Source: Candidatus Parcubacteria bacterium (GTDB lineage: Bacteria; Patescibacteriota; Minisyncoccia; JACPXH01). From it: a DNA stretch of 45,798 bases. The notes below the pieces were generated by a model that saw only the letters and a program-made list of their open reading frames with translations, was not told the DNA's origin and did no database searches. Position numbers and translations under genes: made by a program. Within the stretch, counting starts at the first letter, position 1; every line of letters starts with the position of its first letter. Below are positions 39,587 to 45,798 of this stretch, one piece after another. The DNA lies in the NCBI GenBank assembly GCA_016196625.1, contig JACPXH010000003.1:1-45798 (forward strand), read 5' to 3'.

Positions 39587-39616
39587 TTGACAGCTCTATA
39601 TATGTAGTGGTATGGA
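39587..39616 (+). promoter_or_regulatory. possible promoter of the exported-protein gene
   Basis: A perfect TTGACA (39587-39592) with an 18-bp spacer to TATGGA preceded by TGG. Confidence 0.45.
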
Positions 39617-39685
39617 TGATATTCCGACTCAATAGACCGAGTGAGGCGTTCCTGAACAGCCCGCCAGTTGGCGGAGGAGGGGAAA

Positions 39686-40423
39686 ATGCCGAAGTCCAGT
39701 CGATTGTTCGTTGTCATGGCGGTGGCCTTCGCCGTGGCGTCCGTGCCGATGGCGTGGGCGGACGCGCTAGAGCCGCCGGAGCCGGATATATGCGCTTCGA
39801 TCAGAGCGCAGATGGCGCAGCTCCAGAGGGCGTCCGTGTTCCCCGAGCGCAAGTCGCTCTGGGGGTTCATCTACGGACTCGGGGTTCGACCGGGCGCAAG
39901 TCCTCTCGAGTCGGCGTTTAACCTGACTGGTTGGTCCCGTCAGGAGAACGTGCATCTCGAGGTTGAGGGCAACGTTGCCACTTTTCTCCTCGGGTTGGCG
40001 CCATCGAGGTTCCATCCTGTCGACGGCCCGCCGAAGGTTGGGGGAACCGGGTTCATCAAGTTTTATGAGGATAACCGTTCGAGGATTGTCCTCTACGAGC
40101 CGGGCGACATCGAGCGGCAGCGGCCGTACCCGATTCCGCAGATAAACGTCGGCCTCGAGGGGTCGGCGTTCTACACCGACGCTGCTGCCTTCGAGGCCAA
40201 TGTTACCCGGCCGCTCGTCTGCGCCGTCTTCGAAGCGGTGCGGTCCGGTCGGGTTGACCGGCCGGTCGTGGTATTGGCGGTTGAGTCTGTGGGGTTCTGC
40301 CAGGATTTAAGCGGCCCAGAACCAAAGATCTGCGGACTCAACATTGGAGGCAGGATTGTTGGGATCTCCTACCGGCCCGAGATCCCGCCGCCTCCGCCTT
40401 GTCCTCCCGGCGGCTGCCGCTAA
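39686..40423 (+). CDS. secreted hypothetical protein, 245 aa
   Basis: The start at ATG 39686 has GGAGGAGGGG just upstream. The N terminus MPKSSRLFVVMAVAFAVASVPMAWADA is a standard signal peptide with an AWA-type cleavage site. The mature part contains four Cys residues (C in DIC, CAVF, FCQDL and KICGL) and ends in PPPPPCPPGGCR, adding two more, so disulfides are likely. I recognise no family. It has its own promoter and a downstream hairpin, so it is monocistronic. Confidence 0.75.
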   Translation: MPKSSRLFVVMAVAFAVASVPMAWADALEPPEPDICASIRAQMAQLQRASVFPERKSLWGFIYGLGVRPGASPLESAFNLTGWSRQENVHLEVEGNVATFLLGLAPSRFHPVDGPPKVGGTGFIKFYEDNRSRIVLYEPGDIERQRPYPIPQINVGLEGSAFYTDAAAFEANVTRPLVCAVFEAVRSGRVDRPVVVLAVESVGFCQDLSGPEPKICGLNIGGRIVGISYRPEIPPPPPCPPGGCR

Positions 40424-40447
40424 ACTTTGTGTTCCTTCGTGCTCCGA

Positions 40448-40473
40448 GCACCCCGATCAAGAGGTCGGGGTGC
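40448..40473 (+). terminator. hairpin after the exported-protein gene
   Basis: GCACCCCGA/TCGGGGTGC stem (40448-40456, 40465-40473) with an 8-nt loop. Only CTGTCTTCG follows, so it is a weak terminator or an mRNA-end stabiliser. Confidence 0.5.
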
Positions 40474-40546
40474 CTGTCTTCGTAGTCTTCCACGTCTTTC
40501 ACTCAACGTGCTACATTCTAGCTACTAATCGCTAGCTACTCGTTCA

Positions 40547-41827
40547 GTGTCTTCCCGCACTATTTTCGCCATTGTCGCCGTTCTCCTCGTCGCCGCTGGT
40601 ATCGGCGCCTACTTCCTGTTTCAAAAACCTGCCGGCGTTAGCGCCGCCGAACTCGAAGTGCTCCAGGGCGAGGTCGAGGTGCAGCCAACGCCACAGGCAC
40701 GCAGCCTAGTGGCGTCAGCGGCGATGTCGCTTTCGGCCACAGCACGGATCAAAACCAAAGCCGGCGGTAAAGCGGTGGTGCGTTTTAAGTCGGGTTCGCT
40801 GATCCGGCTCGACGAGAATACTGAAATTGTGCTGGCCGAGGTCGCGGAAACTGCCCGGGCCAGTCGTATTCAGGTCAACCTGGAAACCGGGCAGGCGTGG
40901 GCGCGAGTCAAACAGCTGCTCGAGACAGATTCATTTTCCGTAACCACCCCCAACACGGTGGCCCACGTCCGGGGCACGGCCTTCAATGCGCGCTATGAGG
41001 CGCCGACCACTACTCTCTTGATTTGGAAGGGTGTTGTCGGCGTGGCCTTCCGTGATCCAGTAACGAAGCAAATAAATACGCGGTTGGGCGAAGTGCGGGT
41101 GGGCGAACGCAAATCCGTGCGGCTTGATCCGGAAACGCCGGCAGTTGGCATCCGCCCCGTAGATGTTACGGTCGAGGAAGTTGAAGATCCGTGGGTGGCG
41201 TCGAACCGGGCTCAAGATCGAAAGGTTGACGCATCCCAGGGAGTGCGGGAGGAGCAAGAGCAGGTGTTTGGCATATCAGGCCAGGCCACCCCAACTCCCC
41301 CTACCACTCCAGCGGAAGATCAGGTTGAAAAGTTCAAATTGTCACCTACCCCCAAGGTCGAGCTGCAAGCGCATGAGCCCGAGCCGTCCCCGCCTAAAAC
41401 AACAACTTCGTCCAAACCAGACGTTGGGCTGCCGGTGCTGCCAGCGGTGCCGGACGCGCTTGAGATCACCCACGATTTTCCTGAAGACACTGTTTTCTTC
41501 CCAGGCGACAGCGCCAACTTCTCGGCTTGGCTGGTCTTTTCTGATAGGCGCCGTGAGGGCGCGACCGACCGGGTGCAGTGGGCCGTCAGTTCGGCGCTGG
41601 GTACGATCACGAAAGAGGGTTTTGCAAAGTTCAACCGGGCTGGCACCGGAGCGGTTACGGCCTCAATCGTCATCGAAGGCAAGATCATGCGCGCGAGCCA
41701 CGCGGTTACAGTTAAGGCAGTGATTCAACCCCCGCCGCCTCCAAAAGGGGAGCCACCCACAGCCCTTCCTCCAGAACAGTACCCCGGCCCTGATACATAC
41801 GATCAGTTCTACCAGTATCCTCGTTGA
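40547..41827 (+). CDS. FecR-domain membrane protein
   Basis: 426 aa from GTG 40547. A signal-anchor helix (about 3-23, TIFAIVAVLLVAAGIGAYFLF) is followed by a FecR domain (about 35-180) with AVVRFKSGSLIRLDENTEIVLAEV and SFSVTTPNTVAHVRGTAFNARY, matching the TPxxxxxVRGTxF family core. A Pro/Thr linker comes next, then a probable Ig-like (BIG2-type) domain (about 300-395). The C terminus is Pro-rich. It sits outside the cell membrane. The cyclase gene starts two bases after the stop. FecR domains usually sense or relay envelope signals, so it may act on the partner cyclase. Confidence 0.85.
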   Translation: MSSRTIFAIVAVLLVAAGIGAYFLFQKPAGVSAAELEVLQGEVEVQPTPQARSLVASAAMSLSATARIKTKAGGKAVVRFKSGSLIRLDENTEIVLAEVAETARASRIQVNLETGQAWARVKQLLETDSFSVTTPNTVAHVRGTAFNARYEAPTTTLLIWKGVVGVAFRDPVTKQINTRLGEVRVGERKSVRLDPETPAVGIRPVDVTVEEVEDPWVASNRAQDRKVDASQGVREEQEQVFGISGQATPTPPTTPAEDQVEKFKLSPTPKVELQAHEPEPSPPKTTTSSKPDVGLPVLPAVPDALEITHDFPEDTVFFPGDSANFSAWLVFSDRRREGATDRVQWAVSSALGTITKEGFAKFNRAGTGAVTASIVIEGKIMRASHAVTVKAVIQPPPPPKGEPPTALPPEQYPGPDTYDQFYQYPR

Positions 41828-41829
41828 GC

Positions 41830-43800
41830 ATGCCTCGTCGTTGGCGAAGGCAGAATCGAGCGTCTCGCTGGGGGTGGCCGGCGTCCACAGTGGCCGCCGT
41901 GGTGTTGGCCATAGGCGCTTTGGCGTTTCTTGATGTTTTTCAGTCAGTTGAAGCTCGGCTCTCGGACCGATTGTTTCTGTCGCGCGCTCCGCGATCCGAC
42001 ATTGTCATCGTGGCCATTGATGATGCAAGTTTGCAGGCGGTGGGACGCTGGCCCTGGCCGCGCCGGGTGCACGCCGAGCTTATCGGCATCCTCAAACCCG
42101 TTGAGCCGGCGGTAGTTGCTTTCGATGTCGCCTTTTTTGAATCCTCGAGCGCCGCTGACGATGAAGCTTTGGCCAAAGCCATAGCGTCTGTCCCGACCGT
42201 GCTCACAGTTGAAGCGCAAGATTTTACCGCACGGCAGAGGCCTTGGCAGGGGAGTGGCTTGCTTCAACCGATTCTGGTGTTGCGCCAAGCCGCCCGGGCT
42301 CTGGGGCACGCGCACACGCCGGCTCAAGGCGACGGAGTGGTGCGCGTTTTTCCGGACGAGTTGGTTACGCCCGAGGGTGAGTTCCCCCCGTTCGCCTTGG
42401 CGGCAATTGCGAGCCGTGGCGGTAGACGGGATTTCAAGTCGGACCGGATTAATTTCGTTGGTCCTCCGGGCACAATAAAAACCGTCTCGTACGCCGATGT
42501 GCTGGCGGGGCATATCCCGGCCGAACAGTTTCGCGATGCGTTTGTGTTCGTGGGCGCCACCGCCCCGAGTCTGCATGATACGGTTTTGACTCCTAGTTCG
42601 CGGGGGAATGGGCTTGCCGGTGTGGAGCTGCACGCGCAGATTGCCGAGCAGGTGCTTCGAGGTCTGCCCTTGCGGGTGGCTCCGAAACAGGCGACCGTCG
42701 GCGTCGTCGTGGCGCTCGGGCTCCTGATTGCTTTCACCTTTCCTCGCGGCCGGCGTTTGCGCCACGCCGCGCTCGTAGCCCTTGTCTTTGGTTTGGCCTA
42801 TAACGGGCTCGTACTCCTGGCCTTCAGCCGGGGGTTGATCCTTAACATTTTCTGGCCCAACGTGACGATCATGGCCGTGGTGGTGGCGATGGTGGGGGTT
42901 GAGTACCTTGCCGCCAGCCGCGAGCGCCGCTTCATCCGGGAGACATTCAGTCGGTACGTATCTCCTGAAGTCGTGGCGCATCTCCTTGAGCATCCCGAGC
43001 ACCTGCGGCTCGGCGGCGAGGTGCGCACGCTGACGATTCTCTTTTCTGACATCCGCAGCTTTACTTCTATTTCGGAGCGGCTTGCCGCCGGCGAACTCAC
43101 GCAGCTTTTAAACCGGTACCTGACCGCAATGTCGGCCGTTATCCTGCAGGAAGGCGGCGTGCTCGACAAATACATTGGCGACGCCATCATGGCTTTCTGG
43201 GGCGCGCCCATTCCCATGGCCGATCATGCTGCCCGAGCTGTCCGGGCAGCGCTCGGCATGCAGAAGGCACTCGAAGGCCTCAACGCCGAGTTGGCCCGCG
43301 AAGGCAAGCCCAAGATTGCGATCGGCATCGGCATCAACACGGGCGAAGTGGTGGTGGGGAACATGGGGTCTCAACAGCGTTTTGACTACACCGTGATCGG
43401 CGACGCGGTCAATCTTGCGTCGCGCCTTGAGGGTTTGAATAAGATCTACGGCACTATGATGCTAGTGTCGGCTGAGACCGAGCGCGAGTTGCCGCTGGAA
43501 GTTTTTAGGCGCGAAGTTGACCGGGTTGCGGTTAAGGGGAAGTCCGGAGCTGTTACTGTTTTTGAATTGATGAGTGGAGAGGAGTTTGAAAAAAATAAGC
43601 GAGCCCTCGCCGTTTTTGCAGAGGCGCTCGAGCACTATCGTGCCCAGCGCTGGGACGAAGCCGAGGCAGCGCTTGCGAACGTTCTCGCCCTCCGGCTAGG
43701 CGATGGGCCGAGCGAAGTTTTCCTTAAACGAATTAAAGTATTCCGGCACAACGCGCCCCTGCCCGGTTGGGACGGCAGCTGGCAGGCGGAAACAAAGTAA
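41830..43800 (+). CDS. CHASE2-domain adenylate cyclase (class III)
   Basis: 656 aa. One N-terminal helix (about 18-36), an extracytoplasmic CHASE2 domain (about 40-285, with DIVIVAIDDASLQAVGRWPWPR and VFVGATAPSLHDTVLTP), three helices (about 288-360), then a class III nucleotide cyclase domain (about 395-580). Metal aspartates are D407 (LFSDIRSFT) and D451 (IGDAIMAFWG). Base-recognising K447 (DKYIG) and T521 (DYTVIGD), with transition-state N528 and R532 (NLASRLE), predict ATP specificity. A TPR-like helical tail follows. All catalytic residues are present. No Crp-like receptor is encoded in this window. Confidence 0.92.
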   Translation: MPRRWRRQNRASRWGWPASTVAAVVLAIGALAFLDVFQSVEARLSDRLFLSRAPRSDIVIVAIDDASLQAVGRWPWPRRVHAELIGILKPVEPAVVAFDVAFFESSSAADDEALAKAIASVPTVLTVEAQDFTARQRPWQGSGLLQPILVLRQAARALGHAHTPAQGDGVVRVFPDELVTPEGEFPPFALAAIASRGGRRDFKSDRINFVGPPGTIKTVSYADVLAGHIPAEQFRDAFVFVGATAPSLHDTVLTPSSRGNGLAGVELHAQIAEQVLRGLPLRVAPKQATVGVVVALGLLIAFTFPRGRRLRHAALVALVFGLAYNGLVLLAFSRGLILNIFWPNVTIMAVVVAMVGVEYLAASRERRFIRETFSRYVSPEVVAHLLEHPEHLRLGGEVRTLTILFSDIRSFTSISERLAAGELTQLLNRYLTAMSAVILQEGGVLDKYIGDAIMAFWGAPIPMADHAARAVRAALGMQKALEGLNAELAREGKPKIAIGIGINTGEVVVGNMGSQQRFDYTVIGDAVNLASRLEGLNKIYGTMMLVSAETERELPLEVFRREVDRVAVKGKSGAVTVFELMSGEEFEKNKRALAVFAEALEHYRAQRWDEAEAALANVLALRLGDGPSEVFLKRIKVFRHNAPLPGWDGSWQAETK

Positions 43801-43984
43801 CAGTTCGCCTCGGCGAGCTGTTACTGTTCTGGAGCGAGTAGGGGGAACCCCGCACCGAGTTCCGAAACGGGGTTGACTCAACTCACGTTACTGCCTCGGT
43901 AACGCCTGCGGCTTTGCGTCATCTTCGCACCGCTTCTTCCCCGAGAATTGGTGCGGGGCAGGTCGAACCCCATGCTTGAGTATA
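43799..43984. other. hairpin-rich spacer after the cyclase gene
   Basis: AACAGTTCGCC/GGCGAGCTGTT overlaps the stop codon (43798-43822). AACCCCG/CGGGGTT (about 43850-43876) and CGTTAC/GTAACG (about 43887-43905) follow, then AATTGGTGCGGGG (43946-43958), which also occurs beside the nested tRNA-Pro. No T-runs and no gene. Confidence 0.5.
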
Positions 43985-44125
43985 TTTACAACAAAGCTCG
44001 AAACCATTTCCTGCAAAATTGCTGACGCAATTTTGCTTTCCGAAATCCGCTCGGGCGGCGCGGGAAGGAGGGGTGGGGGGAGGAATGCCCGCGCCGCCCT
44101 CGCTTGGAAAAAATTACCGCCGCCG
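43985..44125 (+). repeat. inner copy of the 141-bp inverted repeat flanking purB
   Basis: Identical to the reverse complement of 45658-45798. It contains GCAAAATTGC-TGAC-GCAATTTTGC and a GGGCGGCGCGGG/CCCGCGCCGCCC stem whose loop is G-rich (GGGAAGGAGGGGTGGGGGG), a potential G-quadruplex. Confidence 0.95.
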
Positions 44126-44136
44126 AAAGCTTTTCG

Positions 44137-44175
44137 AAAAAGAAAAAGGGCGTTGCCGAGTAAACGACAACGCCC
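44137..44175 (-). terminator. rho-independent terminator of purB
   Basis: The minus strand reads GGGCGTTG...CAACGCCC (44168-44175 with 44148-44155 approximately) followed by TTTTTCTTTTTC, 11 bases after the stop codon. Confidence 0.85.
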
Positions 44176-44185
44176 ATGGGTCGGA

Positions 44186-45562
44186 CTACAATCCGAGTTT
44201 TTGCTTCCATCGTTCCGCGACCGTCTTTGCTTTCTTGCCGGCAATGCCGGTGTAAAGAGACGGGTTCGAGAGAATCTGCCGTTGGTACGGAGTCATCCTT
44301 TCGAGATAGTCCTTCATCTCCGCATCGCCGACAACGACTTCTTCGAGTGGTCGCGCCTCGCGTTGGGCTTGAAGTGTGAGCGTCCGTACCTTCTCGTGCG
44401 CGTCGGGATGTCCCTGCGCGGCGAGAATGATGTAGAGCGGCTCGGCAACCACCAAACCTTTCTGCATGGCGAGGTTGCGTTCCAAGTTGGCGCGGTCAAC
44501 AGTGAGTTTCTTCATCGTGCGCGTCAGTCGCTTCGCGGTCGAAACCACATAGGCGACAACCTCGCCATAGGTTCGCGCGGACGCGGAATTGGTAAGGTCG
44601 CGTTGATGTTCACTGATTTGATCCATGAACACCGTCATGATTCGCGGCGCGACGATTTTCCAACAGCTCTTGGCATTCTCGAAGTTGATGGGGTTGCGCT
44701 TTTGCGGCATGGTCGAGGAACCGACTTGCGCCGCTTCAAACTCTTCTCCCACTTCTCCGATCTCCGTCCGTTGGAGATTCCGCATATCGTCGGACAAGTT
44801 AGCGAGAACACCCGCCGCGATTGTGATTTCGCAGAAAAGACGGGTCAACGCCTCCGGTGGCACGATTTGCGTCGAGTGTTCGGCTGGAGCGAGCCCCAAC
44901 TCGGCGAGTACTTCCGTCTCGAAACCCTCGGGGTCATCGAAGAACAGCGAGGAGGCATTGTACGCTCCAACTGCTCCCGAAAACTTTCCGGGAAGTTCCG
45001 TAGCGAGCGACTTCAACGCTTCGATAGAACCGCCGAGACGGCTGACATATCCGGCGAGCGCGAAGCCGAACGTAATCGGAACCGCGTGCTGGCCGTGAGT
45101 TCTGCCGACTTGTACTGTCTCCGCTTCGCGGAGCGCGGTAGTGATGAGTACTCCTTCCAACTTGACAAGAGATGGAACAAGCACTTTCTGCACCGCGTCC
45201 TTGTAGCGAGCGGCGTTCGCCGGATCAATGATGTCGTACGAAGTCGCCGTCATATGGACATACGGCTTCGCGTTCTCGCTGACTTTGGCGCGTACGCAAT
45301 TCACGAGCGCACGAATGTCGTGGCGAATCCGGTCTTCCTCCTCGTACACTTCCTCGGTCGTCACTTGACCGCAAGCCGCCTCAACTTCTTGGACGGCGAC
45401 TTCGGGACAAATTCCGCGGCGATGGAGTACCTTCACGAGCGCAAGCTCCACGAGGAGCTTGTAACGGGTAAACCCGTTCTCGGAGAGATACTTCGCCACT
45501 TCTTCATCCCAGTACCGGTAGTCAACCGGCGAAAGACTGTCGAACTGGTCGCGTGTTTTCAT
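44186..45562 (-). CDS. purB: adenylosuccinate lyase
   Basis: A purine biosynthesis/salvage enzyme (cleaves SAICAR and adenylosuccinate), fumarase/aspartase superfamily. MTATSYDIIDPANAARYKDA, VGRTHGQHAVPITFG and the superfamily signature GSSTMPQKRNPINFE with its flexible catalytic loop are present, as is HQRDLTNSASAR. At 458 aa it is full length. A strong AGGAGG lies five bases before the ATG. MPQK rather than MPxKRN-with-His leaves a small chance of another superfamily lyase, but QRDLTNS favours PurB. Its G+C content looks lower and more A/T-tailed than its neighbours. The gene lies inside a perfect inverted repeat, which suggests acquisition or rearrangement. Confidence 0.85.
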   Translation of the reverse strand: MKTRDQFDSLSPVDYRYWDEEVAKYLSENGFTRYKLLVELALVKVLHRRGICPEVAVQEVEAACGQVTTEEVYEEEDRIRHDIRALVNCVRAKVSENAKPYVHMTATSYDIIDPANAARYKDAVQKVLVPSLVKLEGVLITTALREAETVQVGRTHGQHAVPITFGFALAGYVSRLGGSIEALKSLATELPGKFSGAVGAYNASSLFFDDPEGFETEVLAELGLAPAEHSTQIVPPEALTRLFCEITIAAGVLANLSDDMRNLQRTEIGEVGEEFEAAQVGSSTMPQKRNPINFENAKSCWKIVAPRIMTVFMDQISEHQRDLTNSASARTYGEVVAYVVSTAKRLTRTMKKLTVDRANLERNLAMQKGLVVAEPLYIILAAQGHPDAHEKVRTLTLQAQREARPLEEVVVGDAEMKDYLERMTPYQRQILSNPSLYTGIAGKKAKTVAERWKQKLGL

Positions 45563-45599
45563 TTTTCCTCCTGTAAAAGAGCGTTTTCCCAGAACAAAA

Positions 45600-45618
45600 A
45601 ACTGGGATGTTCCCAGTT
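45600..45618. promoter_or_regulatory. operator-like palindrome at the purB start site
   Basis: AACTGGGA-TGT-TCCCAGTT, perfect arms. It covers the predicted purB transcription start. On the minus strand it is followed by TTTTTTG and then by TTCTGGGA, which could pair alternatively with the second arm. The core TGGGAACATCCCA also occurs at 13410-13422. Confidence 0.5.
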
Positions 45619-45620
45619 AC

Positions 45621-45649
45621 AATTTACCAGTTTTTCCTTATTTTTTCAA
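45621..45649 (-). promoter_or_regulatory. promoter of purB
   Basis: The minus strand reads TTGAAA (45644-45649), 17 bp ending in TGG, then TAAATT (45621-45626). The start is expected near 45614. Confidence 0.55.
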
Positions 45650-45657
45650 TGGTTATA

Positions 45658-45798
45658 CGGCGGCGGTAATTTTTTCCAAGCGAGGGCGGCGCGGGCATTC
45701 CTCCCCCCACCCCTCCTTCCCGCGCCGCCCGAGCGGATTTCGGAAAGCAAAATTGCGTCAGCAATTTTGCAGGAAATGGTTTCGAGCTTTGTTGTAAA
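45658..45798 (-). repeat. outer copy of the 141-bp inverted repeat (reaches window edge)
   Basis: Exact reverse complement of 43985-44125. The match stops only because the window ends, so the real repeat may be longer. It begins nine bases upstream of the purB -35 box. Confidence 0.95.

Overview
The window (about 58% G+C by eye, dense, short intergenic gaps, genes on both strands) looks like chromosomal DNA of a Candidate Phyla Radiation bacterium (Patescibacteria, probably Parcubacteria-like). This assignment is inference from gene content and style. The gene set is reduced housekeeping: UvrD-type helicase, YifB, DksA-like factor, PNPase, S15, NYN RNase, tRNA nucleotidyltransferase, UppS, YraN, NusA, proton-pumping pyrophosphatase, trigger factor, ClpP, GpmI, RNase Y, HU and PurB. 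Alongside these are a proline-rich membrane protein, type IV pilin-like proteins with very large extracellular parts, and several lone hypotheticals with their own sigma70-like promoters.

Layout. 1-1170: end of a transposase and a hypothetical gene. 1183-6524: uvrD (-), a LysM/M23 peptidase (+), yifB and a dksA-like gene (-). 6563-6888: a probable free-standing structured RNA with its own promoter and terminator. 7054-11684 (-): rpsO, a NYN nuclease, pnp (with a complex leader) and a Pro-rich membrane protein. 11795-14640: hypotheticals, a truncated serine recombinase, tRNA-Lys, an HTH/LAGLIDADG-like protein and tRNA-Arg. 14718-19300 (+): cca, a tRNA cluster with an extraordinary nested tRNA-Pro arrangement, an SDR, uppS and yraN. 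19386-29489 (+): six pilin-like genes arranged as two paralogous triplets (A1-A2-A3, B1-B2-B3). The first protein carries 14 LVIVD-type repeats, probably two seven-bladed propellers. 29973-34598 (+): nusA, hppA, tig. 35029-39405: clpP, gpmI, rny and an HU gene. 39686-43800 (+): an exported protein, then FecR and CHASE2/adenylate cyclase genes as a pair. 44186-45562 (-): purB, enclosed by a perfect inverted repeat of at least 141 bp whose outer copy reaches the window edge.

Expression. Several promoters (uvrD, dksA-like, cca, gpmI, HTH gene) place the predicted transcription start on or next to the ATG, so leaderless translation looks common here. Other genes have good AGGAGG-type ribosome sites. 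Intergenic DNA is rich in dispersed, strongly folding repeats: a 159/168-bp inverted pair, two GC-rich nested palindromes, tetraloop mini-palindromes and an AT-rich 110-bp palindrome.

The strongest candidates for something undescribed are the tRNA-Pro lying inside the interrupted anticodon loop of a second Pro-like tRNA (16463-16646), the duplicated pilin triplet with propeller gain, and the inverted-repeat-bounded purB cassette. All calls rest on reading the sequence; no database search or folding program was run.
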